The position numbers and the translations under genes are program-made. Positions 16,099 through 28,340 of a stretch of DNA of 64,000 nt are shown here, piece after piece. The first letter of the stretch is position 1. Every line of letters starts with the position of its first letter. Origin of the DNA: PALSA-129 sp050014595 (lineage in GTDB: Bacteria > Acidobacteriota > Terriglobia > Bryobacterales > Bryobacteraceae); NCBI GenBank assembly GCA_050014595.1, contig JBEKDA010000003.1, forward strand, positions 62,001 through 126,000, in the 5' to 3' direction. The notes below the pieces were generated by a model that saw only the letters and a list, made by a program, of their open reading frames with translations, was not told the DNA's origin and did not search any database.

Positions 16099-18006
16099 AT
16101 GGGACCGCGTGATCCCATGCGACGCACTCTTTTCCTGATTTGTCTGACGGGCGCGGCGTGTCTTTTCGCCGCTCCGCATCCCCTCTCCCCGCTCACCGCC
16201 GACGAAATCCGCGCGGCCGCGAACCTGTTGCGAAGCTCCAACCGCTTTCCCGCCGGCGGCATCTTCAGCCTCATCGCGCTCGACGAACCACCCAAGGAAC
16301 TGGTGCTGGCGAAGGCTGCCGTTCCACGGCGCGCTTTCGCCGTGATCTACGACCGCAAAGCCAACCAAACCTTCGAGGCGATTGCCAACCTCTCTACCAG
16401 CGCCATCGATTCCTGGGAGCTCGTCCCGGGCGCACAGCCCGCCATCAACTCCGGTGATTCCCTTCTGGCGGATGGAATTGTGCGCGCCGACCCTCGCTGG
16501 GCCCAAGCCATGCGCCAACGCGGCATCCGCGACGCCGATAACGTCCTCACCATGGCCTGGAGCGCCGGCTATTTCGGCCAGCCCGGAAGCGATTCCGGCC
16601 GCATTGTGTGCGTCGTGCCTTATTATGCCGGCGCCGGCGCCAATCTGTACGCGCATCCGGTCGAAGGCGTCGTGGCGCACGTCAACCTCACCACCGGCAA
16701 GATCATCGACTTTCTCGATATCGATCGCAACGTCCCCGTCTCGCGCGAGAATGCCGACCTCGGGCCGCGCCCCGGCGCGCCGCCGCTCGCTCCGCTCGTC
16801 GTCACCCAACCGAACGGGCCCGGCTTCCAGATTGAAGACGGCGAAGTGCATTGGCAGAAGTGGCGCTTCCGCTACGCGCTTCATCCGCGCGAGGGGCTGG
16901 TAATCTATACCGCCGGCTATGAAGATGGCGGGCGCCTGCGCCCGGTGCTGTATCGGGGGTCGCTCTCGGAAATGGTGGTGCCTTACGGCGATCCCTCGGG
17001 CGCCTGGTATTTCCGCAACAGTTTCGACGCCGGCGAATTAGGACTCGGCGCCATGGCCAGCCCCTTGCGCCCCGGTGTGGATTGCCCCGCCAATTGCACC
17101 GTCTTCGATGCCGTAGTCGCGGGCAGTTCCGGAGAGCCTCACGCCATTCCCGGCGCTGTGGCAATCTATGAACGCGATGGCGGCGTCGCCTGGAAGCACG
17201 AGAACAACACACGGCGCGAGCGCGAGCTGGTGCTTTCCTATTTCAGCCAGCCCGGCAATTACGAGTACGGCTTCGACTGGATTTTTCACCAGAATGGCGC
17301 CATCGAAGTGCGCGTCTCGCTCACCGGCATCATGGCCGCCAAGGGAGTGGCCGATGGTTCCGACCAGCACAGCCACCTGGTCGCCAAGAACCTGGCCGCG
17401 CCGCACCATCAGCATTTCTTCACCTTCCGGCTCGACATGGACGTGGATGGCACGCCCAACCGCGTCGTGGAAATGAACAGCGTCCCCGTGGCGGCGGGCA
17501 AGCAGAATCCGTACGGCGGCGGGTTCGTGATCGAGGAGACCACGCTGCGCACGGAGCGCGAGGCGGAGCGAAGCCTCAACATGGCGAGCAGCCGCCGCTG
17601 GATCGTGGAAAGCGCGTCGGCCAGGAATGCGCTGGGCCATCCCACGGGCTATGCGCTGTTGCCCGGCGAAAATTCCGTGCCGTTCGCGCAACCCGATTCG
17701 TGGGTGCGCAAGCGCGCCGGCTTCCTCAACGCGCATGTCTGGGTGACGCCCTACAATGCCGCCGAGCGCTACGCCGCGGGCGATTATCCCAACCAGTCGA
17801 AAGGCGGCGACGGCCTGGTGAAGTGGACCGCCGCCAACCGTTCCGTCGACAACCGGGACATCGTGCTCTGGTACACCATGGGGATCACGCACAACCCGCG
17901 TCCCGAGGATTGGCCGGTGATGCCGGTCTACGAGGCCGGTTTCAAGCTCGTGCCCTGGGGCTTTTTTGCGAGCAACCCGGTGATGGACTTGCCGCCGGGA
18001 CACTGA
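16099..18006 (+). CDS. Copper-containing primary amine oxidase
   Basis: 635 residues from the ATG at 16099, chosen because a TACACT box lies 8 nt upstream; an ATG at 16117 starts the signal peptide more tightly (MRRTLFLICL). The catalytic domain is complete: the TPQ-forming tyrosine in GNYEYGFDW (near residue 387), the catalytic base in FRNSFDAGELGLG (near 308), the copper ligands HSH in SDQHSHLV (near 421) and the third His in GITHNPRPEDWPVMPV near the C-terminus. The enzyme oxidises primary amines to aldehydes with release of ammonia and hydrogen peroxide, here outside the cytoplasm. It lacks an obvious operon partner. Confidence 0.95.
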   Translation: MGPRDPMRRTLFLICLTGAACLFAAPHPLSPLTADEIRAAANLLRSSNRFPAGGIFSLIALDEPPKELVLAKAAVPRRAFAVIYDRKANQTFEAIANLSTSAIDSWELVPGAQPAINSGDSLLADGIVRADPRWAQAMRQRGIRDADNVLTMAWSAGYFGQPGSDSGRIVCVVPYYAGAGANLYAHPVEGVVAHVNLTTGKIIDFLDIDRNVPVSRENADLGPRPGAPPLAPLVVTQPNGPGFQIEDGEVHWQKWRFRYALHPREGLVIYTAGYEDGGRLRPVLYRGSLSEMVVPYGDPSGAWYFRNSFDAGELGLGAMASPLRPGVDCPANCTVFDAVVAGSSGEPHAIPGAVAIYERDGGVAWKHENNTRRERELVLSYFSQPGNYEYGFDWIFHQNGAIEVRVSLTGIMAAKGVADGSDQHSHLVAKNLAAPHHQHFFTFRLDMDVDGTPNRVVEMNSVPVAAGKQNPYGGGFVIEETTLRTEREAERSLNMASSRRWIVESASARNALGHPTGYALLPGENSVPFAQPDSWVRKRAGFLNAHVWVTPYNAAERYAAGDYPNQSKGGDGLVKWTAANRSVDNRDIVLWYTMGITHNPRPEDWPVMPVYEAGFKLVPWGFFASNPVMDLPPGH

Positions 18007-18064
18007 CACCGGTCCGGCATGCCTCACCACGGAGGTAGTGGGTGATCGATTCCGCCCATTGAGG

Positions 18065-18262
18065 CTACGGCTCAATACCGGCATCGCGGGCAATCCGGTT
18101 TGCCAGGCCCGGTTTGAGATCTCGATTTCCGTGAATCGGAATGGAGATGATTTTGCGTTGGCCGGGTTTTGAGTAGATATGATGGCTGCCCTTGATGCGC
18201 TGAAGAAGCCAGCCGTGGGCCTCCATCAGGCGGCACATCTCCGGCCCGCCAATCGGCTTCAC
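18065..18262 (-). CDS. hicA: HicA-type mRNA interferase toxin
   Basis: 65 residues, with the HicA core MEAHGWLLQRIKGSHHIY; the catalytic His is in GSHHIY, and the basic KIISIPIHGNRDLKPG strand follows. HicA folds as a small dsRNA-binding domain that cleaves mRNA. The GTG start overlaps the hicB stop by 4 bp (GTGA), giving tight coupling. The order antitoxin first, toxin second is one of the two known arrangements. Confidence 0.9.
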   Translation of the reverse strand: MKPIGGPEMCRLMEAHGWLLQRIKGSHHIYSKPGQRKIISIPIHGNRDLKPGLANRIARDAGIEP

Positions 18263-18468
18263 ACGGCTACGTCCAGGATCTGGATGTTTCCCTCGGGGTG
18301 CGCGCCCTGTTCCTTCATCACTTCCAGCACGCCGGTGATTGCTTCGCGAACGTTGGCCATCAGTTCGTCAATGGAGTCGCCTTGCGAATAACAGCCTGGG
18401 AGAGCAGGCACCTCAGCCCAAAACCCGCCTTCGGCGTCTTCATGGATGACAACGGCGTACTTTTCCAC
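18259..18468 (-). CDS. hicB: HicB-type antitoxin
   Basis: 69 residues of the short HicB-like RNase-H-fold type: YAVVIHEDAEGGFWAEVPALPGCYSQGDS, then ELMANVREAITGVLEVM. It lacks the C-terminal ribbon-helix-helix or HTH seen in longer HicB proteins, so autoregulation may need another domain or factor. Translation begins at a GTG directly after AAGGG. It pairs with the overlapping hicA. Confidence 0.9.
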   Translation of the reverse strand: MEKYAVVIHEDAEGGFWAEVPALPGCYSQGDSIDELMANVREAITGVLEVMKEQGAHPEGNIQILDVAV

Positions 18469-18510
18469 CCCTTAATTTTCGCATAGCCAGCGGCGTCCGG
18501 TATCTTAGCG

Positions 18511-19386
18511 TTAGTTCTCGATCGGCGATTTTTCGGCATGGTCAATCACGAATATGTCGACCATCGTCTTCGTTGGCTCTAACTTCAGTCCCAGTTGTTT
18601 CTCCAGAGCGGCGAAGATAGTAAGCCCGCCGGCGCTGTCGGTAGCGCCCATCGCTGTGCCGCCCACCAGGCTTTCCAAGGTGAACGTGACCGTGAAATCG
18701 TATTTCGCCGTTAGACCGGTGGAGTCGGTGACCGGCCGGCCCACATTGTTCGTCAAGAAATTTGCCAACGCTGCCATGGGCGCATTGCCGGCCACGATTC
18801 GGCCAAGTCCGTTCGCTCGCAACATCCGCATACCGCGGGGAGCCGTAAACATCGGAAAACCGTCGGCGTCCTGCTCCATCTTGTTCTCCGGCACGTATGC
18901 TGGCGGGGCCGCGCCCGCTGACTCCGGCAACGACTCCTTCATCTTCAGACCGCCCTTGGCTACCACCAGGTCATACACCGGCATTTCCTTTTTCTCGTAG
19001 TGAAAGGCCAGCTTGAATCGCTCGGCGAGCAGGGTCCGCAGCATCAGCTTGACCTGTTCTGCGGTTGCTTCCGGCGGCACCTTCGCCAGGACGTTGAAAG
19101 CCGCGGTATCCGCGTAATACCCTGGCCCAATCTGGTACGACTTCAGGCCATACGCCTGGAACGCCATGAGGGAAACGGTGGCGTTGGAGCAAGTGTAAAG
19201 GCTCGCGTCGGCTGATCCTGGGCCGGTCCCTCTGAAGCATCCGGTGAGCCGTCCGCCAGGTCCTGTGGGGAGCGGGGCGGGTTTGATCGACGCCACCTCA
19301 AAAGCCAGCGGCGGGTCGGCCGCCTGACCGTGCGCTTCGCAGCACGCAAGAAATGCCAGCACCGTCCCCAGGATCGTTCGCGTCAT
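18511..19386 (-). CDS. TIGR03435-family protein (Solibacter paralogue family)
   Basis: 291 residues from the ATG at 19386, which has GAGG 8 nt upstream and begins a signal peptide (MTRTILGTVLAFLACCEAHG). The family frame is clear: FEVASIKPAPLPTGPGGR after the signal, FQAYGLKSYQIGPGYY, LLAERFKLAFHYEKKEMPVYDLVV, and the ending FVIDHAEKSPIEN, close to the family's typical Asp-x-x-Glu-Lys-Pro ending. The family is strongly expanded in Solibacter-like acidobacteria and has no established function; proteins are secreted. It supports the taxonomic placement of the window. It does not appear to be coupled to hicBA. Confidence 0.9.
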   Translation of the reverse strand: MTRTILGTVLAFLACCEAHGQAADPPLAFEVASIKPAPLPTGPGGRLTGCFRGTGPGSADASLYTCSNATVSLMAFQAYGLKSYQIGPGYYADTAAFNVLAKVPPEATAEQVKLMLRTLLAERFKLAFHYEKKEMPVYDLVVAKGGLKMKESLPESAGAAPPAYVPENKMEQDADGFPMFTAPRGMRMLRANGLGRIVAGNAPMAALANFLTNNVGRPVTDSTGLTAKYDFTVTFTLESLVGGTAMGATDSAGGLTIFAALEKQLGLKLEPTKTMVDIFVIDHAEKSPIEN

Positions 19387-19587
19387 CGTGTGAACCTCGT
19401 CAGCGCTCGGATAGATGACGGTCGGCTGACCCAATGCGTGCAGAAGCGTGTTGAGGCGCCGCCGATCCTCCACAACCCGGCCCAAAATGTCGCAACCATT
19501 ACAAATCCCTGCCACTTGAGCCTAATTTCGGAGTCCAGCCCCCCGCGATTGCGCCGCCGCTCGCCCTGCCAAATTCCCCCGTTCCCA

Positions 19588-19616
19588 TTGGAAAGTCGCC
19601 GTTCGATGGATATCTA
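19588..19616 (+). promoter_or_regulatory. Putative sigma-70 promoter of the activase pair
   Basis: TTGGAA and TATCTA are separated by 17 bp, leaving a leader of roughly 50 nt to the ATG at 19674. Good spacing, moderate boxes. Confidence 0.4.
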
Positions 19617-19673
19617 TTTCTTTCAATCGGTTAAACGGGCAAGATGGCCTCAATCTGGGAAGGTTCTACAACT

Positions 19674-21470
19674 ATGAGCACTCAGTCCTTTGAACCGAAA
19701 GCCATCCTACCCGCCAATCTCGTACAGATCGGCTCTTCCATCGAGAACATGATTCAGCAACGGCTTGCCGAGGAACGCGCCCGTTTGGAACAGGAAGTGG
19801 GCCTCTCTAAACGTGAGGTTCATCACTTCAAGAGACCGATCGAAAAACCGTTCACGCGCGATCAGCGCTCCACCACTACGCTGCTCTTCGGCGGCCTCAC
19901 GTGGAAACACGAAAAGCTGGTGCATGGCGCGCTCGAAGGTCTCGGCTATAAAGCCCGCGCGGTGCCCACGCCCAACGTGAAGGCCTTCCAGGCCGGCAAA
20001 GAGTACGGCAACAACGGCCAGTGCAACCCGACCTATTTCACCGTGGGCAACCTGGTGACCTATCTCCAGAGTCTGGAAGAGCAGGGCATGTCGCGTCAGG
20101 AAATCATCGACACGCACGTCTTCTTCACCGCCGGCGCTTGCGGCCCCTGCCGCTTCGGCATGTACGAAGCCGAATACCGGCTGGCGCTGCGCAACTCCGG
20201 GTTCGACGGCTTCCGCGTGCTGCTATTCCAACAGTCCGGGGGCTTGAACCAGTCCGACGCCGAAGCGGGCATGGAGATGAATCTCGACTTCTTCCTCGGC
20301 ATTCTCAACGCGCTGAACTGCGGCGACGTGATGAACGAAGTGGCTTACGCCATCCGCCCGTTCGAAGCCGAGGCCGGCAAGACCGACCAGGTGCTCAACG
20401 AGACCATGGACTACATGCACGAGGTGTTCAAGAACAAGCGCCCGTGGAAGCTCGACGGCGGAATGAGCAAGTATCTGCGGGGCTTTTCCGACACCGCGGA
20501 GTACATCGGCAAGTTCGTCAACCAGCTCAAGGGCGACGATTACGTGGGGCCGCTCGAACACTGCCGCGACCGTTTCAACGAAATCGATATCGACCGCCTG
20601 CGCGTGAAGCCCATCGTCAAGATCACCGGCGAGTTCTGGGCCCAGACCACCGAGGGCGACGGCAATTTCAACATGTTCAAGTTCCTGGAGCGCGAAGGCG
20701 CGCAGGTGCTGGTGGAACCCATCGGCACCTGGATCATGTACATGATCCACCAGGTGGTGCAGAAGTACAAAGACTTCAAGGGCCTGGAAGAGGGCGCCGT
20801 GCTGCCGCCGATCTGGAAGGTGGGGTCGCGCGCCAAAATCGAATTCACTTACCGCCAGAAGGTGGCCAAGCTGAAGCTGGCCGAAGGCATCTTCAAGGGT
20901 GAGTACCACAAGATCGTCAGGGCGCTGGGCGGAATTGCCCATCACCTGGCCGACCAGTACGAACTGCAGCGCCTGGGTCACCCGTTCTACAATTCGCGCG
21001 CCGGCGGCGGCGAAGGCCACCTGGAAGTCGCCAAGAATATTTACTACTCGAACAAAGACCTGGCCCACATGGTGCTTTCTCTCAAGCCCTTCGGCTGCAT
21101 GCCTTCCACGCAATCGGATGGCGCGCAATCCGCCGTGGTTTCGAACTACAAGGACATGATCTACCTGCCCGTGGAAACCTCCGGTGAAGGCGAGATCAAC
21201 GCACACTCCCGCGTGCAGATGGCGCTGGGAGAAGCCAAGAACAAGGCCAAGAAGGAATTCGCGGCGGCCCTGGAGAAAGCCGGACTGACGCTGGCCGAGT
21301 GCCGCGCCTGGGTGGAGCGCCATCCCGAAACTAGGCGGCCCATGTATCAGGTGCCGCACGCCAAGGGCTATGTCGGCGGCGCGGCGAATTTCGTTCTGCA
21401 CATCGCGGAGCGCATGAAGGCCGAGAAGCAAGTCCGGCCCGAGCGCGAACTGGCAGCGGTAGCGAATTAA
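19674..21470 (+). CDS. Acyl-CoA dehydratase activase-related / 2-hydroxyacyl-CoA dehydratase-like protein
   Basis: 598 residues from the ATG at 19674 (AAGG 10 nt upstream). It shows the HgdB/activase-partner pattern with conserved cysteines that could hold an iron-sulfur cluster: NNGQCNPTYFTVGNLV near 116, GACGPCRFGMYEAEYR near 157, and FGCMPSTQSDGAQS near 473. There is no signal peptide or membrane segment. It is followed after 9 bp by the 1194-residue double activase, so the two probably form an ATP-driven low-potential electron-transfer system like those acting on 2-hydroxyacyl-CoA or benzoyl-CoA. No CoA ligase, dehydratase or ferredoxin gene adjoins it, and the substrate is unknown. Confidence 0.8.
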   Translation: MSTQSFEPKAILPANLVQIGSSIENMIQQRLAEERARLEQEVGLSKREVHHFKRPIEKPFTRDQRSTTTLLFGGLTWKHEKLVHGALEGLGYKARAVPTPNVKAFQAGKEYGNNGQCNPTYFTVGNLVTYLQSLEEQGMSRQEIIDTHVFFTAGACGPCRFGMYEAEYRLALRNSGFDGFRVLLFQQSGGLNQSDAEAGMEMNLDFFLGILNALNCGDVMNEVAYAIRPFEAEAGKTDQVLNETMDYMHEVFKNKRPWKLDGGMSKYLRGFSDTAEYIGKFVNQLKGDDYVGPLEHCRDRFNEIDIDRLRVKPIVKITGEFWAQTTEGDGNFNMFKFLEREGAQVLVEPIGTWIMYMIHQVVQKYKDFKGLEEGAVLPPIWKVGSRAKIEFTYRQKVAKLKLAEGIFKGEYHKIVRALGGIAHHLADQYELQRLGHPFYNSRAGGGEGHLEVAKNIYYSNKDLAHMVLSLKPFGCMPSTQSDGAQSAVVSNYKDMIYLPVETSGEGEINAHSRVQMALGEAKNKAKKEFAAALEKAGLTLAECRAWVERHPETRRPMYQVPHAKGYVGGAANFVLHIAERMKAEKQVRPERELAAVAN

Positions 21471-21479
21471 CCGATCACC

Positions 21480-25064
<3,585 letters not shown>

Positions 25065-25072
25065 GCCGCAAA

Positions 25073-25158
25073 GTGGGACAGGGCCTCCTGGCCTGTCTTT
25101 TCCTGTCACAACTCTTGCTTGACTCATGAGGAATGACAGGCCAGGAGGCCTGTCCCAC
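25073..25158. repeat. Inverted repeat, family B, between convergent genes
   Basis: Arms at 25073-25097 and 25135-25158 are inverted copies of a 24-bp unit that is itself palindromic (GACAGGCC, TCCT, GGCCTGTC), with one extra G in the left arm. Single copies occur at 36086-36109 and 36200-36222, and a degenerate one near 51188. It fills the gap between convergent stops and could act as a bidirectional terminator. Confidence 0.8.
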
Positions 25159-27213
25159 CTATTGCGCCGCGCAGCCGTAGCGGCTGACGGCGGCGTCACG
25201 CAAGGCTTGCGATTGTGCGGGCTGGCGCGCCTCCGTGTAGGCTTGCGCCAGATCTGACCATGCCAGGCACAGATCGCTCTTCACAACGGGGCAACTCATA
25301 TTCAGTTGCCAGGCTGTGCCCTGTTGCGCGAACGCGCAGGCGCCGTCGGGGATCTTCCGATAGACCTCGCGGATGGCGGCCACGGTGGCGGGCTGGAAGC
25401 CATCCACCTGGGCTTTCTCTTCCAACGACACAGCCGCCATGCGGAAATTGCCGGTGGCGGCGTAGGCCACTTGCAAGCCGTCGTAGGCTTCGAGCGTGGC
25501 CGGGTTCAGCCCTCTGCCGTAGCGCAGGGCGTCGATGGCCTCCTGGTAGCGGCCCAGGTTGAGGCAGGCGTTCGCCAGGTTGAAATACAACTGCGCAAAG
25601 CCGGAACGCTCAGCCGGAGCGCCGCCGCGCGCACGCTGGACGTCGTCATAGGCTTTCTCCGCGGCCTGGGAAATCTCGCGGGCCTTCTCCAGCACGGCGA
25701 GCGATTTCTCATACCAGGCGCGGCTGTTGGCGGGATCAAGATCGGCCTTGGCGCCGTAATATATTCCCAGAAAGGCCGGCGGAAACTCGGAGGAACGGGC
25801 AGGCGGAAGCGGGACGAGAATCGCCCACGACTTTTCCTCTTCCTGGATGCTGCGGTCGATGTTGCGGCGTGCGTCCTGTTCGAACAGGGCCTTGGCGAGC
25901 ATGTCGTGCAGGCGGAAACTTTCAGGGGTGGTCTGGACGTCGGCGGAAGCGAGGGTCAGGTCGTTGTTCCACGCGGCATTGCGAGCGAACGTGCGGCCGG
26001 CGTAGAGGACGGCCAGTATGGCCACCACGGTTAGGGTGTGACGGCCGCCTTTCACTTGGCCGGCCAGCGCCACCAGCGCGATGGCGAACGCCACGGAGGG
26101 CAGATACAGGAAGCGCTCGGCCATCAGAGCGCCGATGGGAAAGACCAGGTTGGCGGTGGGCAGCAGGGCGATGGCGAAGAAGCCGGCCAGCCAGAAGGTG
26201 AGGCGGTCGCGGCGGTACCGCGCGAAGGCCAGCGCCAGAATCGCAACCACCACCAGCAGCGCTATCCAGGCCCAGGGGTCGGACCAGCCGGACAGCGGCA
26301 CCTGGTTGTAGGAACGGTCGCAGGAAAGGCCCAGCGGAAAGACCAGCAGCCAGAGATCCAACCCGATCACTTTGATGGCGGTGAGCCGCGCGGTGACGAA
26401 ATCGGCGCCCAGGATGGGGTTGTCCACGTAAACCGGTTGCGGCACGGGCAGCGGGCCGAGAACCGCGTGGCGCGCCCAGGCGAGCGCAACCAGCGACGCC
26501 GCCACGGCCGCGTAGGCGGGCCAGCGAGTTAGCAGGCGCGGCTGGCCTTCGGCGAAGCTGAGGTCCCAAAGCAGCATGAGGCCCAGCAGCACGGCGGCGC
26601 TCTCCTTCGAAAACACGCCGGCCGTGGCAATGGCGAAGAGAGCCGCGGCGGCCCAGTAGCGGCGGCGGCCTTCGAACGATCCGGTGCGCGCATAGAGCAG
26701 CAGGCCACCGAGCACCGCCATGGCGGCCAGGAGATCGGCGCGGCCGACGATGCTGGTGACCGCCTCCGTGCAGATAGGATGCACCGCCCACAGCGCGGCT
26801 GCGAAAAACGCCGGCCGGACGGTCCGGAACAGCAGCAGCGCCAGTTCGAAGACCAGCCACACGTTGATGGCGTGCAGCAGGGAATTGATCGCGTGATATC
26901 CAGCCGGGTTCGTGCCATTGCCCAACACCGCGCTGTTGAACAGCAGCGACAGCGTCGTCACCGGCCGGTACAGCCCGTCGCCGGTCTTGGGCCACCAATA
27001 ATTCCTGGTGAGGATCAGCTTGATATTTTCCGCGGTGACTTCGCGGATGCGAGCATCCTGCGTGACAATCACCTTGGAATCCTGCGCCAGCCCCAGCCCG
27101 AAAGAACCGGCGTACGCCGCCAGCGCCAGCGCCACCAGCCCCGCCCGCGCCTTCCATTTCGAAAAGGGGACAGACGCATTTTTACGACTCTGTGACGGTT
27201 TCAAGCCCGTCAT
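25159..27213 (-). CDS. Membrane protein with TMTC-like transmembrane region and C-terminal TPRs
   Basis: 684 residues. About ten hydrophobic segments occupy residues 25-420. Loop features such as YWWPKTGDGLYRPVTTLSL near 70-90, the HPICTEAVTSIVGRADLLAA segment near 150 and FSKESAAVLLGLM near 210 match bacterial relatives of the TMTC/GT-C O-mannosyltransferase-type proteins. The C-terminal 230 residues carry tetratricopeptide-like repeats (AQLYFNLANACLNLGRYQEAIDAL near 560). A glycosyltransferase role is inferred from the family. The start is 26 bp from the divergent EVE gene. Confidence 0.75.
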   Translation of the reverse strand: MTGLKPSQSRKNASVPFSKWKARAGLVALALAAYAGSFGLGLAQDSKVIVTQDARIREVTAENIKLILTRNYWWPKTGDGLYRPVTTLSLLFNSAVLGNGTNPAGYHAINSLLHAINVWLVFELALLLFRTVRPAFFAAALWAVHPICTEAVTSIVGRADLLAAMAVLGGLLLYARTGSFEGRRRYWAAAALFAIATAGVFSKESAAVLLGLMLLWDLSFAEGQPRLLTRWPAYAAVAASLVALAWARHAVLGPLPVPQPVYVDNPILGADFVTARLTAIKVIGLDLWLLVFPLGLSCDRSYNQVPLSGWSDPWAWIALLVVVAILALAFARYRRDRLTFWLAGFFAIALLPTANLVFPIGALMAERFLYLPSVAFAIALVALAGQVKGGRHTLTVVAILAVLYAGRTFARNAAWNNDLTLASADVQTTPESFRLHDMLAKALFEQDARRNIDRSIQEEEKSWAILVPLPPARSSEFPPAFLGIYYGAKADLDPANSRAWYEKSLAVLEKAREISQAAEKAYDDVQRARGGAPAERSGFAQLYFNLANACLNLGRYQEAIDALRYGRGLNPATLEAYDGLQVAYAATGNFRMAAVSLEEKAQVDGFQPATVAAIREVYRKIPDGACAFAQQGTAWQLNMSCPVVKSDLCLAWSDLAQAYTEARQPAQSQALRDAAVSRYGCAAQ

Positions 27214-27239
27214 TATCCCATAATGAGAGAGGAGGGCAG

Positions 27240-27650
27240 ATGAAGCACTTTCTGGCGAAAACCGACCCCGAGACCTATTCCATCGACGATCTGGAGCGCG
27301 AAGAGAAGACCTCCTGGGACGGCGTGACCAACGCGCAAGCCGTCCGCGCCATCCGCGAGATGCGGCCGGGCGACCGCATCTTCGTCTATCACAGCGGTGG
27401 CGTTTCCGGAGTGGTGGGCCTGGCGACGGTGCGGTCCGAGCCGCGCGACGACCCCCAAAACCCGAAGTCCGCGGTAGTCGATCTGGAGTTTGCCGAACGC
27501 CTGGACCCGCCCACCACGCTGGCCGAAATCAAGCAGTCGAAAAAGTTCGACGACTGGGCGCTGGTGCGCCAGGGCAGGCTTTCCACCATGGCCGCGCCCG
27601 AGAAATTCGTGGAGTGGATGAAGGCGCGGTATCCGAAGGCGAAGATTTAG
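27240..27650 (+). CDS. EVE domain-containing protein
   Basis: 136 residues from the ATG at 27240, preceded by a strong GGAGGG. It is a stand-alone EVE (PUA-like) domain: KHFLAKTDPETYSIDDL at the start, TSWDGVTNAQAVRAIREMRPGDRIFVYHSG, and the ending KFVEWMKARYPKAK. EVE domains bind modified bases; family members are linked to modified DNA or RNA recognition. It is divergent from the TMTC-like gene and convergent with the vapBC locus, with no partner that specifies its ligand. Confidence 0.92.
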   Translation: MKHFLAKTDPETYSIDDLEREEKTSWDGVTNAQAVRAIREMRPGDRIFVYHSGGVSGVVGLATVRSEPRDDPQNPKSAVVDLEFAERLDPPTTLAEIKQSKKFDDWALVRQGRLSTMAAPEKFVEWMKARYPKAKI

Positions 27651-27670
27651 CAGTGGACCGAGGACTTCAA

Positions 27671-28096
27671 TCAAAATGGATTGCGAATCACGATCCCGCG
27701 AATGGTTCTTCCATCCTGTAGGTCCTCGGTGAGAACTGTGTCGCAGCCACCGGCCAAAGCGGAACTCACCACCACGGAATCATAGAAGGACCACCCGGTT
27801 TCGTCCGCAATCGACAACGCATTGGAGTACAGCGCCGTATCCGGGAGAACCTCGCACAGCGGCGCCAGCACCTTTGACAGGTAGAGTTGGGCCTGGGCCT
27901 GACTCATGCGGCACTGAGGTCTGCGGGTTGCCACATTCAGGAATTCCTGCACCACCTGAAAACTGATGATGGCGTCGTGCTTGTCCAGTGCTGCGCGGAC
28001 GAGCGCACGCGCCCTGGTTTGCTTGGCCTTATCGCCGTCGAGGAACGAATAGACCAGGATATTGGTGTCCAGGAGGCTTCGCCCAGCGGTTTTCAT
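27671..28096 (-). CDS. PIN-domain toxin (VapC-like)
   Basis: 141 residues with the acidic PIN active site: SLLDTNILVYSF at the N-terminus, VVQEFLNVATRRP near 50, the ADETGWSFYDSVVVSSAL segment near 100, and CDTVLTEDLQDG near 120. PIN toxins cleave RNA, often tRNA or rRNA. The ATG overlaps the stop of the antitoxin gene by 4 bp (ATGA), so translation is coupled. Confidence 0.9.
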   Translation of the reverse strand: MKTAGRSLLDTNILVYSFLDGDKAKQTRARALVRAALDKHDAIISFQVVQEFLNVATRRPQCRMSQAQAQLYLSKVLAPLCEVLPDTALYSNALSIADETGWSFYDSVVVSSALAGGCDTVLTEDLQDGRTIRGIVIRNPF

Positions 28097-28311
28097 CTGG
28101 CGTTCATTTCCTCGCGCGTGAATTTACGGGTGAACTTCACCTGTGAAAGGCTGCGCATTAAATGATCGAAATCGGCGCCCCCGTTGGCTGTGCTGGCGTA
28201 GCGCTCCAGCCACTCGCGGAACGCCGTGTTCAGTGTTTTGTGCTCATGGAGAGCCCTGGTGCGGGCCCTTTCGATTAGTTTCTCGTCCGCGCTAAACGTC
28301 ACATTTTTCAT
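28093..28311 (-). CDS. Ribbon-helix-helix antitoxin partner of the PIN toxin
   Basis: 72 residues. The N-terminus (MKNVTFSADEKLIERARTRA, then HKTLNTAFREWLERYAS) has the beta-strand and two-helix pattern of a CopG/Arc-like DNA-binding domain; the C-terminal tail (VKFTRKFTREEMNAR) would wrap the toxin. A TACACT box lies 6 nt upstream of the ATG and overlaps a 17-bp palindrome, consistent with autoregulation and a leaderless mRNA. Confidence 0.85.
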   Translation of the reverse strand: MKNVTFSADEKLIERARTRALHEHKTLNTAFREWLERYASTANGGADFDHLMRSLSQVKFTRKFTREEMNAR

Positions 28312-28317
28312 GATTCC

Positions 28318-28338
28318 AGTGTACACGAGTTTCGTGTA
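28318..28338 (-). promoter_or_regulatory. Promoter and operator of the vapBC-type locus
   Basis: The perfect palindrome TACACGA/TCGTGTA with a 3-bp centre (28322-28338) overlaps the -10 box TACACT (28323-28318), which sits 6 nt before the antitoxin ATG. Typical of a toxin-antitoxin autoregulatory site. It begins 2 bp from the inferred end of the radical SAM selenoprotein gene. Confidence 0.65.
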
Positions 28339-28340
28339 TT

